This document shows, piece by piece, positions 1-6,909 of a DNA stretch of 15,762 bases; positions within the stretch are counted from its first letter, which is position 1; each line of letters opens with the position of its first letter. The notes below the pieces were generated by a model. That model was not told the DNA's origin and searched no databases. It was given only the letters and a program-made list of their open reading frames with translations. Both the position numbers and the translations under genes were made by a program. Source of the DNA: Bdellovibrionota bacterium (GTDB taxonomy: Bacteria > Bdellovibrionota > Bacteriovoracia > Bacteriovoracales > Bacteriovoracaceae); assembly GCA_030836365.1 (NCBI GenBank), contig JAURQB010000116.1:1-15762 (forward strand). Direction: 5' to 3'.

Positions 1-78
1 CTCGATGATGTTTCTAACTGTGATGGAAAAAAAATTTCTTGGCAAATTAACCAAATTATAAAAAAGCCCGGTGAATAA
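1..78 (+). CDS. Possible 3' end of an upstream plus-strand gene (partial)
   Basis: Two plus-strand frames are open from the window edge. Frame 1 runs 25 codons to TAA at 76-78 and ends in ...IIKKPGE. Frame 2 runs to TAA at 59-61 and ends in ...GKLTKL. Frame 3 is closed at once. Either tail would fit a gene ending at the hairpin at 64-91. If frame 1 is right, its stop lies in the hairpin loop; if frame 2 is right, its stop lies directly before the hairpin. No family can be assigned to so short a tail, and the frame choice is not secure. Confidence 0.27.
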   Translation, partial: LDDVSNCDGKKISWQINQIIKKPGE

Positions 79-91
79 ATTCACCGAGCTT
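58..91 (-). terminator. Rho-independent terminator, minus strand
   Basis: Arms at 64-75 and 80-91 pair over 12 positions around a 4-nt loop. Read on the minus strand, one of the pairs is a U-G wobble and the stem is followed by six Ts (65-60). Read on the plus strand, that wobble becomes a C-A mismatch and only three Ts follow, so the signal is best in the minus direction. It lies about 175 bases beyond the stop of the small minus-strand gene at 267-503. It may also serve weakly as the terminator of a plus-strand gene entering from the left. Confidence 0.75.
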
Positions 92-266
92 TCAAAGAGA
101 CAGAATTGATTAGCTGAAATCCTTTCAAAAAACCAATCTATTAAAAAACAGAGCAATAACCGTGCCAACTTATTTAAGTATCAACGTCATAGAATATGCT
201 ATTCAAACAAAAAAAACGTCAATGAAGCGACAGGCGCGACGCGCCAACACGTCAAGTAAATGACAC
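92..266. other. Intergenic stretch with a short GC-rich palindrome
   Basis: No coding frame is evident here. The stretch is AT-rich except for GGCGCG-A-CGCGCC at 233-245, a perfect 6-bp inverted repeat around one base. This sits between two copies of ACGTCAA (near 216-222 and 250-256). As RNA it could form only a 5-bp stem with a 3-nt loop, and no T run follows closely on either strand, so I do not call it a terminator. A protein binding site is possible but unproven. Confidence 0.4.
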
Positions 267-503
267 CTATTTAAATGATTGATAAAATTTTAACCCAACC
301 TGAGTAGCATCAAATAAACTTTCAATATTTTGTTGTCTCCCAAGATGTCTCAAAATCTTTCTTCCCTGCATTGTTACGAGATCTGACTCTACCCAAAATA
401 ATTTATTATTGAGACCAATGGTCAAACGAAGAATTAAATCATCAGTGTCTTCTATTTGATAAAATTTTTCTAATGGATACTCGATGTATTTTTGACTACT
501 CAT
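267..503 (-). CDS. Small hypothetical protein, 78 aa
   Basis: I do not recognise this protein. It is a 78-residue, soluble-looking sequence without signal peptide, membrane helix or cysteine. It begins MSSQKYIEYPLEKFYQ and ends in LKFYQSFK. Acidic and aromatic residues cluster in the first half (IEDTDDLIL). ATG at 503-501 is the only reasonable start. The upstream sequence has only a weak ribosome binding site (GTGAG about 5 bases before the ATG). The gene is divergent from the YceI-like gene across about 55 bases, and its transcript would run into the minus-strand terminator at 58-91. The clean frame, position and terminator support a real gene, but the assignment is moderate because it is short. 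Confidence 0.55.
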   Translation of the reverse strand: MSSQKYIEYPLEKFYQIEDTDDLILRLTIGLNNKLFWVESDLVTMQGRKILRHLGRQQNIESLFDATQVGLKFYQSFK

Positions 504-512
504 TTAACTCAC

Positions 513-540
513 TTGACTTCATTCCATGATAGAATAATGG
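513..540 (+). promoter_or_regulatory. Candidate promoter of the YceI-like gene
   Basis: TTGACT at 513-518 and TAATGG at 535-540 are separated by 16 bases, which resembles a sigma-70-type promoter with a good -35 and a modest -10. Transcription would begin around 547. That would place the ATG at 547 at or before the transcript start, which agrees with translation starting at the downstream TTG 559. The prediction is by eye only. Confidence 0.35.
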
Positions 541-558
541 ATAAAAATGGAGGAACAC

Positions 559-1134
559 TTGTCCAAGGTATTTTATATCATTGTTTTTTGTCTAGTGACT
601 TTTCCTGCTTTTGGCTTAGAAAAATGTAACTTTGAACTAGTTCCAGAGTTTTTTAAAATAGCTGTGAACTTTTACACAGAAGATGAGAAGCTCGAACAAA
701 AGGGATACTTCGAAGACATAACTCTCAAAGGTGGCTTATTCGGAAACTCGATAAGAGACATCGTCAAAAATATGGAAGTTTTCATTCCATTCAACAAGCT
801 AAATACCTATAACACAACGAGGGACCGAATCATCTATAACCACCTCGTTTCTCTAGATACAAAGAAGAAAGGCAACTTCCACATCAAAGTTTTGGATCTA
901 GGTAAAAAGCGCGTAAAGTTGCGAGTAAAAATAGGTACTCTCTCAAAGGATTTAACTTTTAAATATGACTCGAGGGATGTGTCAATGCAATCAATTGGAT
1001 ATATTGATTTAGCGGACTTCAAGATGGTCAGCGTAAAAAAGCAACTTGAAGAAAAATATAATCAAAAAATTTGGAATGATATTTTTATTGATATCAGAGC
1101 AAAGTTTAACAAAAACTGTAAGGAAGAATTATAG
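559..1134 (+). CDS. Secreted YceI-like protein
   Basis: This is a periplasmic protein resembling the YceI family, a lipocalin-like beta-barrel that binds isoprenoid-type lipids in known members. The N-terminus (SKVFYIIVFCLVTFPAFG) is a signal peptide, with cleavage likely near the glycine. The mature part shows the YceI order: an early strand-rich part (GYFEDI), a middle segment resembling the variable helix region (IPFNKLNTYNTTRDRII), and an end with DLADFKMVSVK followed by strands. An ATG at 547 would add four residues. However, GGAGG at 549-553 overlaps that ATG and lies 5 bases before TTG 559, so I take TTG 559 as the start, giving 191 aa. The gene converges on the EEP gene with 3 bases between stops and no terminator. 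The family call rests on pattern and fold-like layout only and is divergent. Confidence 0.6.
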   Translation: MSKVFYIIVFCLVTFPAFGLEKCNFELVPEFFKIAVNFYTEDEKLEQKGYFEDITLKGGLFGNSIRDIVKNMEVFIPFNKLNTYNTTRDRIIYNHLVSLDTKKKGNFHIKVLDLGKKRVKLRVKIGTLSKDLTFKYDSRDVSMQSIGYIDLADFKMVSVKKQLEEKYNQKIWNDIFIDIRAKFNKNCKEEL

Positions 1135-1137
1135 TTC

Positions 1138-2196
1138 CTAAAGCTTTAGTTTCACACTCACTGGGTAGTGATCTGATGCTCCGTGCGCCCTTCCATGATT
1201 TATTTCAAAGCGTACAGGAACTCTTTCACCATTTTGACTTCTGGAGTATTTCGGGTGAGCAAAAATATCAAAAGAGTCAAGATCAACTTCTTCTGCTCTT
1301 CCATCAAACAGGTTTGCGCTAACAACAATTTTGTCTAAATGGTTCCAGTCATTTCCACGACGGTAATAATAGCTACTTGGAGGCATGTCACTGAACCTTG
1401 CGCTCGTACTGCTTCTAAATTTTGACTCCACATCAACAAGACCTGTTCTAGGTGAGAGAAGAACTTCATTGATAGCATGTGGGTTATCAGTTTTAACGAC
1501 GTTAAAATCTCCCATGATTGTAACGAAATGAGTTTTTCCATCTCTCTCTAAATTTTCGATGTATTCGACCAATTGCTTCGCCACATTTTCTCTGTCTCTC
1601 GAAGGGTTGTTTTGACTCGGCCAATGATTAACGAAAACGTTAAGAAGTTTATTCTTTCCCACATTGAATTGAACATGAAGTACATTACGGGTTGGTTTTC
1701 TCATGTCTTGAGTAGTCACTTCAATCTGCTTGTGTTTGACGTATTTAAGCGCATTTGACTCCCTAACCAAGAGAGCAACATTTATCCCTCTTTGGTCAAG
1801 GCCACTGGTGATAACAGCTTTTGTGTATCCAAGCTTATTTTTAAGGCGATTTGCAACAACAAGGTTTTCAATTTCGACAAGCCCTAAAATATCCGGCGTT
1901 TGCCGGCCATCACGATGGATAACATCCGCAATGGCAGCTATCTTTTGGTCAAGAATTTTATTGCTCCAATCGGTACCAAAACACTTTCCACGAAAGTAAT
2001 CATTTTCAATCTCTGCACAACCAGCATTCTTTGCAGGGTGTCCTTTTGGGAGGTATTCAAAGTCCGCGTGCCCTTGGTCATGTTCTGTATCAAAAAGGTT
2101 TTCGACGTTGTAGCTCATCAGTTCCACATCTGATGAAAATGCAGGTAGACTGCCTAGAATTAAGAGAGCTGAAATGAATTGAATTATAGCGAGCAT
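1138..2196 (-). CDS. Secreted endonuclease/exonuclease/phosphatase family protein
   Basis: The 352-aa protein belongs to the EEP (DNase I-like, metal-dependent phosphoesterase) superfamily. An N-terminal signal peptide (about residues 1-21) predicts export. The family motifs are all present in order: MSYNVENLFD (metal-site N30), VEIEN (E108, the metal-binding Glu), RGINVALL near 136-143, VNHWPS (H191), GDFN (D230, N232), NHLDKI near 285-290, and SDHYPV (D342, H343) at the end. Cys60 and Cys72 could form a disulphide in the exported protein. Start ATG 2196 has GGGGGA just upstream. Members of this superfamily include nucleases, sphingomyelinases and phosphatases; the NVENLFD form is common in secreted nuclease-like enzymes. 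I infer an extracellular or periplasmic nuclease or phosphodiesterase, with the substrate open. In a predatory or scavenging bacterium it could digest external DNA or RNA. Confidence 0.88.
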   Translation of the reverse strand: MLAIIQFISALLILGSLPAFSSDVELMSYNVENLFDTEHDQGHADFEYLPKGHPAKNAGCAEIENDYFRGKCFGTDWSNKILDQKIAAIADVIHRDGRQTPDILGLVEIENLVVANRLKNKLGYTKAVITSGLDQRGINVALLVRESNALKYVKHKQIEVTTQDMRKPTRNVLHVQFNVGKNKLLNVFVNHWPSQNNPSRDRENVAKQLVEYIENLERDGKTHFVTIMGDFNVVKTDNPHAINEVLLSPRTGLVDVESKFRSSTSARFSDMPPSSYYYRRGNDWNHLDKIVVSANLFDGRAEEVDLDSFDIFAHPKYSRSQNGERVPVRFEINHGRAHGASDHYPVSVKLKL

Positions 2197-2437
2197 AAAT
2201 CCCCCGAGATTTAAGGTTCCTCACTCTCATACAAAACATAACGCCATATGGCCCGATATTTTTTAGACACACTCCAGCTGCTAACAAAAGTATAAAAACA
2301 AATACTTGTCTATCCTTTACAATGATGTGTAAATAATGGGTAATTCGTTGAGTATGTCTCTTATATCCTTTGTCTAATGCAGATAAACGATTCTGAGTAT
2401 ATACTCATAACCCATTATTTTTAGGAGATAAATTATC
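2197..2437. promoter_or_regulatory. Divergent intergenic region upstream of sdhC and the EEP gene, with dyads
   Basis: This region must hold the promoters of sdhC (+) and of the secreted EEP gene (-). Three symmetrical elements are visible. GCCATATGGC at 2243-2252 is a perfect 10-bp palindrome on the EEP side. AAATAATGGGT at 2331-2341 is repeated inverted as ACCCATTATTT at 2410-2420, a perfect 11-bp pair 68 bases apart. GAGTATATACTC at 2395-2406 is a perfect 12-bp palindrome. A candidate plus-strand promoter is TTGTCT at 2306-2311 with TAAATA at 2330-2335 (18-base spacer). If so, both arms of the 11-bp repeat would lie at or in the sdhC leader, with the right arm just upstream of its AGGAGA ribosome binding site. 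No gene is seen in the region. Confidence 0.55.
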
Positions 2438-3112
2438 ATGTCATCCACACTGGCCGTCACACTGAAGTCATCTGTTGTGAAAAAACAATTGGTCGGAGTT
2501 ACAGGGTTACTACTCTGCGGCTTCCTAGTCACTCACTTAGCTGGAAACTTTCTTCTTCTAGTAGGTCCCGAAGCTTTTAACAAATATGGACACGCACTCA
2601 CCTCAAACCCGTTAATCTATGTCGCTGAAGCAGGTTTACTTGCACTTTTTCTAGGACACATGGGAATGGCAATCAGAGTTACATTACAAAATAAATCAGC
2701 AAGACCTGAAGGGTATTACATGAAAACTCGTACAGGTAGAGGATCGACATTTGCTTCCTCGAGCATGCCCTATACAGGAATCATTTTACTAGCTTTCGTC
2801 ATTTTTCACCTTCAGGGTATAAAATTCGGCGAAGTCTACAACGTGACATATGATGGCGTTGTGATGAGAGACCTTTACCGACTGACCTTTGAAAAATTCT
2901 CCACCCTTCCATATGTCGGGTTTTATGTTCTCAGTATGTTCGCGATGGCCGTTCATTTAAGCCATGGTTTTTGGAGCGCTTTTCAATCAGTAGGCTTTTT
3001 TCACACTCGCTACACACCAGCACTAAGAAAATCGGCGATTGCCTTCGCTCTTGTTGTTGGTGGCGGTTTTTCTTTTCTACCTATTTACTGTTTTTTAACA
3101 GGAGCAAATTAA
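2438..3112 (+). CDS. sdhC: Succinate dehydrogenase/fumarate reductase cytochrome b subunit
   Basis: This is the membrane anchor of the B-type succinate:quinone oxidoreductase, one polypeptide with five transmembrane helices that normally binds two b hemes. Hydrophobic segments lie near residues 18-42, 58-80, 110-130, 158-180 and 199-222. Histidines placed inside helices are H33 (VTHLAGN), H74 (GHMG), H124 (IFHL), H173 and H176 (VHLSHG), and these include the likely heme ligands. The 224-aa length fits the single-subunit anchor. ATG 2438 follows AGGAGA at good spacing. The stop is followed one base later by the sdhA ATG, so translation is probably coupled. It matches the cytochrome b558 type known from Bacillus, Bacteroidetes, epsilonproteobacteria and deltaproteobacteria-like lineages. 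The physiological direction, succinate oxidation or fumarate reduction, cannot be read from the sequence. Confidence 0.95.
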   Translation: MSSTLAVTLKSSVVKKQLVGVTGLLLCGFLVTHLAGNFLLLVGPEAFNKYGHALTSNPLIYVAEAGLLALFLGHMGMAIRVTLQNKSARPEGYYMKTRTGRGSTFASSSMPYTGIILLAFVIFHLQGIKFGEVYNVTYDGVVMRDLYRLTFEKFSTLPYVGFYVLSMFAMAVHLSHGFWSAFQSVGFFHTRYTPALRKSAIAFALVVGGGFSFLPIYCFLTGAN

Positions 3113-3113
3113 G

Positions 3114-5036
3114 ATGACAGACAAAAAACTCGATTCAAAAATTCCTAACGGGCCCATTCAAGAAAAGTGGGACAATCACAAGTTTCAAACAAAGCTTATT
3201 AACCCGGCAAACAAAAGAAAGTATAAAGTTTTAGTTGTTGGCACAGGCCTCGCCGGTGCATCAGCGGCAGCAACTCTTTCTGAGCTTGGTTATCAAGTAG
3301 AAGCGTTTTGTATTCAAGACTCACCAAGAAGGGCACACTCCATTGCTGCCCAGGGTGGTATTAACGCTGCTAAGAACTACACTAACGATGGCGACTCTAT
3401 CTGGCGTCTTTTTTATGACACGGTAAAAGGCGGTGATTACCGAGCACGTGAAGCAAACGTTTATCGCCTCGCTCAAGTTTCTGCAAATATTATCGACCAA
3501 TGTGCGGCTCAGGGCGTTCCTTTTGCCAGAGACTACGGTGGCTACCTGGCCAACCGATCTTTTGGTGGCGCTCAAGTTTCAAGGACATTCTATGCAAGGG
3601 GACAAACAGGACAACAACTTTTATTGGGTGCTTACTCATCTCTCCAAAAAGAAGCATCAAAAGGCAAAATTAATATTCACACTAGATGTGAACTTGTTGA
3701 CGTCGTTGTCGTAGATGGACGCGCGAGAGGCATCATCACTCGAGATATCGTCACTGGTGAATTCAAAAAATTTGCCGCTGACGCGGTTCTATTGTGTACT
3801 GGCGGTTACGGTAATGTTTACTACCTCTCAACTAATGCAATGGCCTCAAACTGCTCAGCAGCTTGGAGAGCTTATAAAAAAGGTGCATATTTTGCGAATC
3901 CGTGCTTTACGCAAATTCACCCAACCTGCATTCCTGTTCACGGAGATCACCAATCAAAGCTGACACTCATGAGTGAGTCACTACGAAACGATGGCCGAGT
4001 TTGGGTACCAAAAAATAAAGACGATAAAAGAAGACCTCAAGACATCCCTGAAGAAGAGAGAGATTATTACCTAGAAAGAATCTACCCTTCATTTGGAAAC
4101 CTCGTTCCAAGAGATGTTGCTTCAAGAAATGCAAAAGCCCAAGTTGATCAAGGAAAAGGTGTCGGCTCCACAGGTGTTGCGGTTTATCTCGATTTTAAAG
4201 ACGCCATTGAGCGTGATGGCAGAGATGCAGTCGAAGCGCGCTATGGCAACCTTTTCGAAATGTACCAGCGAATTACTGATGACGATCCATATATCGTTCC
4301 AATGAGAATTTACCCAGCGGTTCATTATACAATGGGAGGACTATGGGTTGATTACAATCTAATGACGACCATCCCTGGACTTTTTGCTCTTGGTGAGGCG
4401 AACTTCTCTGACCATGGAGCAAACCGACTAGGGGCCTCTGCTCTAATGCAAGGGCTCGCTGACGGATATTTTGTTATTCCTTACACAATTGGCGGATTCT
4501 TTGCTGAAAACCGTCCAGATGAGCTCGACACAATCCACCCTGCGTTTGATGAGGCAATGAAATCATCGAGAGACATCTTTGAAAAACTTCTCGCCGTTAG
4601 AGGAACTAAGCCAGTAGATCACTTCCATAGAGAACTTGGAAAAATCATGTGGGAATACGTTGGCATGGGGAGAAGTGAAGAAGGCTTGAAGAAAGCAATT
4701 GAAGTTATTCCGAAGTTGAGAGAAGAATTTTGGAGCGATGTTAAAATTCCAGGTGACGGCACAAACGTTAACGTCGAGCTTGAAAAAGCAGCGAGAGTTG
4801 CAGACTTTTTAGAGCTAGGTGAATTAATGGCCAGAGATGCACTCGATCGTCGAGAGTCATGTGGAGGACACTTCAGAGAGGAATCTCAAACGCCTGAAAA
4901 CGAGGCGCTAAGAAACGATGATGATTTCTGTCACGTAAGCGCTTGGGAATTTAAAGGTGTTGCAGCTTCCCCTGAAAAACACGCGGAAGAATTAAACTTT
5001 GAATATGTTAAACTTTCTCAGAGAAGTTACAAATAA
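3114..5036 (+). CDS. sdhA: Succinate dehydrogenase/fumarate reductase flavoprotein subunit
   Basis: This is the catalytic subunit (640 aa) that interconverts succinate and fumarate at a covalently bound FAD on the cytoplasmic face of the membrane. GTGLAGASAAATL (residues 43-55) is the FAD-binding dinucleotide fold. RRAHSIAAQGGINAA (72-86) carries the flavin-attaching histidine, H75. Substrate-side motifs include IHPT, HGDHQSKLTLMSESLR, and HYTMGGL, followed by the second flavin-contact region GEANFSDHGANRLGASALM. The approximately 30-residue N-terminal extension before the nucleotide fold is usual for B-type enzymes. The ribosome binding site AGGAG lies in the last codons of sdhC. The stop at 5034-5036 overlaps the sdhB ribosome binding site. 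No damage to key residues was seen. Confidence 0.97.
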   Translation: MTDKKLDSKIPNGPIQEKWDNHKFQTKLINPANKRKYKVLVVGTGLAGASAAATLSELGYQVEAFCIQDSPRRAHSIAAQGGINAAKNYTNDGDSIWRLFYDTVKGGDYRAREANVYRLAQVSANIIDQCAAQGVPFARDYGGYLANRSFGGAQVSRTFYARGQTGQQLLLGAYSSLQKEASKGKINIHTRCELVDVVVVDGRARGIITRDIVTGEFKKFAADAVLLCTGGYGNVYYLSTNAMASNCSAAWRAYKKGAYFANPCFTQIHPTCIPVHGDHQSKLTLMSESLRNDGRVWVPKNKDDKRRPQDIPEEERDYYLERIYPSFGNLVPRDVASRNAKAQVDQGKGVGSTGVAVYLDFKDAIERDGRDAVEARYGNLFEMYQRITDDDPYIVPMRIYPAVHYTMGGLWVDYNLMTTIPGLFALGEANFSDHGANRLGASALMQGLADGYFVIPYTIGGFFAENRPDELDTIHPAFDEAMKSSRDIFEKLLAVRGTKPVDHFHRELGKIMWEYVGMGRSEEGLKKAIEVIPKLREEFWSDVKIPGDGTNVNVELEKAARVADFLELGELMARDALDRRESCGGHFREESQTPENEALRNDDDFCHVSAWEFKGVAASPEKHAEELNFEYVKLSQRSYK

Positions 5037-5046
5037 GGTGATGAAT

Positions 5047-5811
5047 ATGAGTGAATCTAATTCAATGAATTTAAAATTAAAAATTTGGCGTCAACTAAAC
5101 TCCAACGCCAAAGGAAAAATGGTGGACTATCAAGTTTCAGGAGTGTCCCCAGATATGTCTTTTCTTGAGATGCTTGATGTCTTAAATGATCAATTAATCA
5201 CAAAAGGGGAAGACCCTGTTGTCTTTGATCATGATTGCCGTGAAGGTATTTGTGGAATGTGCTCGCTCATGATTAATGGCCAAGCCCACGGCCCAGAAGA
5301 GCGCACAACAACTTGTCAGCTTCATATGAGAAAATTTAAAGATGGTGATACTATTATTGTTGAACCTTGGAGAGCAAAAGCGTTTCCTGTTCTAAAAGAC
5401 CTAATGGTTGATCGCTCAGCATTTGATGACATTATTCAAGCTGGAGGATTTATTTCGGTTAATACCGGTAATGCACCTGATGCTAACGCCATACCGATTT
5501 CAAAAGAGAACGCTGACTTCGCAATGGACGCAGCGGCATGTATTGGTTGCGGAGCTTGTGTGGCCAGCTGTAAAAACGCTAGTGCAATGCTGTTTGTTTC
5601 TGCAAAAGTTAGTCAATTTAGTCTTCTTCCTCAGGGTGAAGTTGAATCAAAAGAGCGAGCAGTTAACATGGTTAACAAAATGGATTCACTTGGCTTTGGG
5701 AACTGTACGAACGAAGCAGAATGTGAAGCTAGTTGTCCAAAAGGCATTTCTATTTCAAACATTGCAAGAATGAACAGAGAATACACTTCTGGAGCAGTGA
5801 CAGGAAAATAA
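5047..5811 (+). CDS. sdhB: Succinate dehydrogenase/fumarate reductase iron-sulfur subunit
   Basis: This subunit passes electrons from the SdhA flavin to the SdhC hemes and quinone through three iron-sulfur clusters. Numbered from the start chosen here (254 aa), C64, C69, C72 and C90 bind [2Fe-2S] in a plant-ferredoxin-type domain. C165, C168, C171 and C175, with C220, C226 and C230, supply the [4Fe-4S] and [3Fe-4S] clusters (CIGCGACVASC and CTNEAECEASCPKG). All expected ligands are present. The frame is open from ATG 4999 inside sdhA and also offers ATG 5041. I chose ATG 5047 because AGGTGA at 5036-5041, right at the sdhA stop, is 5 bases before it, while 5041 overlaps the binding site. It closes the sdhCAB operon; a strong hairpin follows at 5837-5869. 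Confidence 0.96.
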   Translation: MSESNSMNLKLKIWRQLNSNAKGKMVDYQVSGVSPDMSFLEMLDVLNDQLITKGEDPVVFDHDCREGICGMCSLMINGQAHGPEERTTTCQLHMRKFKDGDTIIVEPWRAKAFPVLKDLMVDRSAFDDIIQAGGFISVNTGNAPDANAIPISKENADFAMDAAACIGCGACVASCKNASAMLFVSAKVSQFSLLPQGEVESKERAVNMVNKMDSLGFGNCTNEAECEASCPKGISISNIARMNREYTSGAVTGK

Positions 5812-5817
5812 AATCAC

Positions 5818-6906
5818 ATGATTATTTATTCAGATGTGGCCCTTACTTTTTTAAAAGAAGTAAGGGCCATTTCATTAAAAGTCCTTAAGTTTGAAATGAA
5901 TCTTCCCTTCGAGAGAAAAAGACTTCTCTACAAGGGTTACTACTATCCATTGGACTTTGTTGTTTTTGAACACCCCACTATTTTAGGGCAATACATTCCT
6001 GGAAAGTATCAGATTCAAATTAATAAACACCTTATCTATAAATCTGATGAATTAAGCCTCTCCAACATTATCCGCCACGAAATATGTCACTACCTAGCCC
6101 ATATTGAATTTGGTGCAGATATTCAACCGCACGGTAAAGAGTTTCATCATATTTGTGAGCGTTACTCCTATGGGCCAGAGGTCTCAAGTGCAACGATAGA
6201 ACTTGGCCATCAACTAGGAGAAAGGTTTAAAAATGACGAAAAAATTTACGAAAAAATAAAAAAACTTTTTCACCTCGCCACCAGTGATAACTCTCATGAA
6301 GCAGAGCTTGCGACTATTAAAGCAAATGAGCTTCTTCGAAAACACCACCTCTCGAAAGAATCCATTGCATCATCGAATAATGAAACAATCCTTGATACCG
6401 TATTAATGGGGAAAAAAGTTCAAGCAAAACACGAAGCGATTTATCAAATCCTTAGAGAATTTTTAGTTGCCCCCGTTTTTAATTATCAACGCGGTAGTTT
6501 TTCACTAGAAGTGATTGGGCCAAGGGTTAATGTCATGACAGCAAAATACGTTAGTGATTTTCTCTCTCATACGTTAGAGGAAATTTACGATAACGCAAAA
6601 AAAGAAAATAAAAAGCTTCGAGGTGTAAGAGCAAAAAAATCTTTTATGTCTGGAATTGCTCATGGGTACCTAAATAAAATTAAAACCGCGAACCAACGCT
6701 ACTTTCAATCAAATGAATTAATAAGAACGGAAAACGAAATCCAAGAACACCTGCATCGAGTTTATCCTCGACTAAGAGGTCGTTATTCAAAATCAAATGG
6801 CGTTGATCAAATGGCCAGCAAGCTGGGCCATGATGCAGGAAAAAAATTAAACATTAACCCCGGCCTTAGCTCCAATCAAAAAAAAGTATTTTTATTAAAG
6901 GAATAA
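5818..6906 (+). CDS. SprT-like zinc metallopeptidase fused to a DUF2786 region
   Basis: The protein (362 aa from ATG 5818) has two recognisable parts. The first is a SprT-like gluzincin domain over about residues 5-120, with HEICH (H87, E88, H91) and a downstream HGKEF (H105) that supplies the third zinc ligand, as in SprT/Spartan. The second is a DUF2786-like helix-turn segment at about 143-182 (KIKKLFHLATSDNSHEAELA, then ANELLRKHHLS), followed by about 180 residues of basic, mostly helical sequence that fits the usual tail of DUF2786 proteins. No signal peptide, so it is cytoplasmic. Spartan-type proteases act on DNA-protein crosslinks; whether this one does is inference. The start is uncertain: ATG 5818 has no good ribosome binding site and precedes the sdhCAB hairpin, while ATG 5896 (residue 27) also lacks a clear site but would avoid it. 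The N-terminal residues fit a SprT first helix, so I keep 5818. Confidence 0.8.
   Translation: MIIYSDVALTFLKEVRAISLKVLKFEMNLPFERKRLLYKGYYYPLDFVVFEHPTILGQYIPGKYQIQINKHLIYKSDELSLSNIIRHEICHYLAHIEFGADIQPHGKEFHHICERYSYGPEVSSATIELGHQLGERFKNDEKIYEKIKKLFHLATSDNSHEAELATIKANELLRKHHLSKESIASSNNETILDTVLMGKKVQAKHEAIYQILREFLVAPVFNYQRGSFSLEVIGPRVNVMTAKYVSDFLSHTLEEIYDNAKKENKKLRGVRAKKSFMSGIAHGYLNKIKTANQRYFQSNELIRTENEIQEHLHRVYPRLRGRYSKSNGVDQMASKLGHDAGKKLNINPGLSSNQKKVFLLKE
5837..5877 (+). terminator. Probable terminator of sdhCAB, overlapping the next gene
   Basis: TGGCCCTTACTT (5837-5848) and AAGTAAGGGCCA (5858-5869) form a perfect 12-bp stem with a 9-base loop, followed by TTTCATT. It lies 26 bases after the sdhB stop, where a terminator is expected. 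The T-rich tail is interrupted, so strength is moderate. The hairpin lies inside the 5' end of the frame opening at ATG 5818, as codons 7-18 of that frame. It could be a true terminator, an attenuator that lowers expression of the metallopeptidase gene, or both. Confidence 0.6.
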
Positions 6907-6909
6907 TCG

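Noticed and set aside
2090..2287. Minus-strand frame overlapping the start of the EEP gene
   Set aside because: It overlaps the well-supported EEP gene in another frame and shows no domain, signal peptide or ribosome binding site.
2331..2420. Inverted 11-bp repeats as the ends of a small mobile element (MITE-like)
   Set aside because: The enclosed length is only 90 bases, no target-site duplication flanks the arms, and position in a promoter region is better explained by regulation or chance.
4999..5046. Earlier ATG codons (4999, 5041) as the sdhB start
   Set aside because: They lie inside the end of sdhA or on top of the AGGTGA ribosome binding site; ATG 5047 is correctly spaced.
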